A DNA stretch of 5,503 nt from JBGOTP01 sp041476545. GTDB taxonomy: Bacteria > Acidobacteriota > Vicinamibacteria > Vicinamibacterales > CAVVIG01. The position numbers and the translations under genes are program-made. Below the pieces are notes generated by a model. That model made no database searches. It saw only the letters and a list, made by a program, of their open reading frames with translations, and had not been told where the DNA came from. Positions 5,351 through 5,503 of the stretch are shown here, one piece after another (position 1 is the stretch's first letter; each line of letters starts with the position of its first letter). The stretch is taken from NCBI GenBank assembly GCA_041476545.1, contig JBGOTP010000339.1, positions 1 to 5,503 on the forward strand, in the 5' to 3' direction.

Positions 5351-5503
5351 CAGCCGGCCACCGTGCCGGGAGCGCCGTGAAAGCATCCCGCGATGTAGGG
5401 CGGCGCGGACGTGACGTGGTAGTGATAGATCCCCTGCGGATAGTCTGCGGTCGCTCCCATGTGACCGTTGCAGCTGTCGAGGTCGGCCGGGGTCACGCCG
5501 TTC
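5350..5503 (-). CDS. YHYH-domain protein, C-terminal end only
   Basis: The minus-strand frame is open from the window edge to a TGA at 5352-5350, giving the last 50 residues. It reads NGVTPADLDSCNGHMGAT, then YPQGIYHYHVTSAPPYIAGC, then FHGAPGTVAG. The I-YHYH-VT core, the preceding DSCNGH and the following PYIAGC are the hallmarks of the YHYH protein family (Pfam YHYH), usually secreted proteins of unknown function. The dense His and Cys pattern could bind metal, which is inference. Its stop overlaps the start of the SCO gene by one base (TGATG), so the two are translationally coupled and probably act together. The start and any signal peptide lie outside the window. Confidence 0.85.
   Translation of the reverse strand, partial: NGVTPADLDSCNGHMGATADYPQGIYHYHVTSAPPYIAGCFHGAPGTVAG

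Noticed and set aside
5350..5386. SCO start at the upstream ATG 5386
   Set aside because: It would lie inside the YHYH gene, has no spaced Shine-Dalgarno, and adds an Arg-rich stretch before the signal peptide. The TGATG overlap at 5350 fits better.

Overview
This 5.5 kb window is GC-rich, with GC-biased third codon positions, and comes from a bacterial chromosome. The gene set (a VapBC pair, a conserved small membrane protein, Hsp20, a heavy-metal P-type ATPase, and a YHYH protein coupled to a SCO1-like protein with MORN-type repeats), together with GC-rich structured intergenic repeats, suggests an environmental Acidobacteriota, perhaps Vicinamibacteria-like. That placement is inference from gene content and style; no phylogenetic marker is present.

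Layout. (1) 1-598, plus strand: the 3' part of a ribbon-helix-helix VapB-type antitoxin and a complete PIN-domain VapC toxin that overlaps it. (2) 623-1182, plus strand: a four-helix-like membrane protein of unknown function, interrupted by a single-base deletion near 941-951. (3) 1183-1378: an inverted cluster of degenerate heptamer repeats (GACCAAG type) lying between convergent genes. (4) 1379-1510, minus strand: a probable 43-residue single-pass membrane protein. (5) 1511-1819: three back-to-back perfect hairpins, then a featureless leader. (6) 1820-2266, plus strand: a complete Hsp20 small heat-shock protein with a strong Shine-Dalgarno. (7) 2423-4324, plus strand: a complete P1B-type ATPase with a TPCP motif in the membrane and no N-terminal metal-binding domain. 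(8) 5503-4334, minus strand: the end of a YHYH-domain protein, followed with a TGATG overlap by a secreted MORN_2/SCO1 fusion protein. The SCO gene and the ATPase converge with only 9 bp between their stop codons.

How the parts may work together. The right half has a metal and extracytoplasmic redox theme: a metal-exporting ATPase faces a copper-chaperone-like SCO protein and its YHYH partner. Hsp20 upstream adds a proteostasis component. The genes are not one operon, because the ATPase and the SCO unit are on opposite strands. The left half is accessory: a toxin-antitoxin module, a damaged membrane gene and two classes of intergenic repeat. I see no rRNA, tRNA, CRISPR array, transposase or phage gene. 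The most unusual items are the two intergenic repeat structures, the MORN-SCO fusion with its hexapeptide V-rich linker, and the TPCP ATPase.
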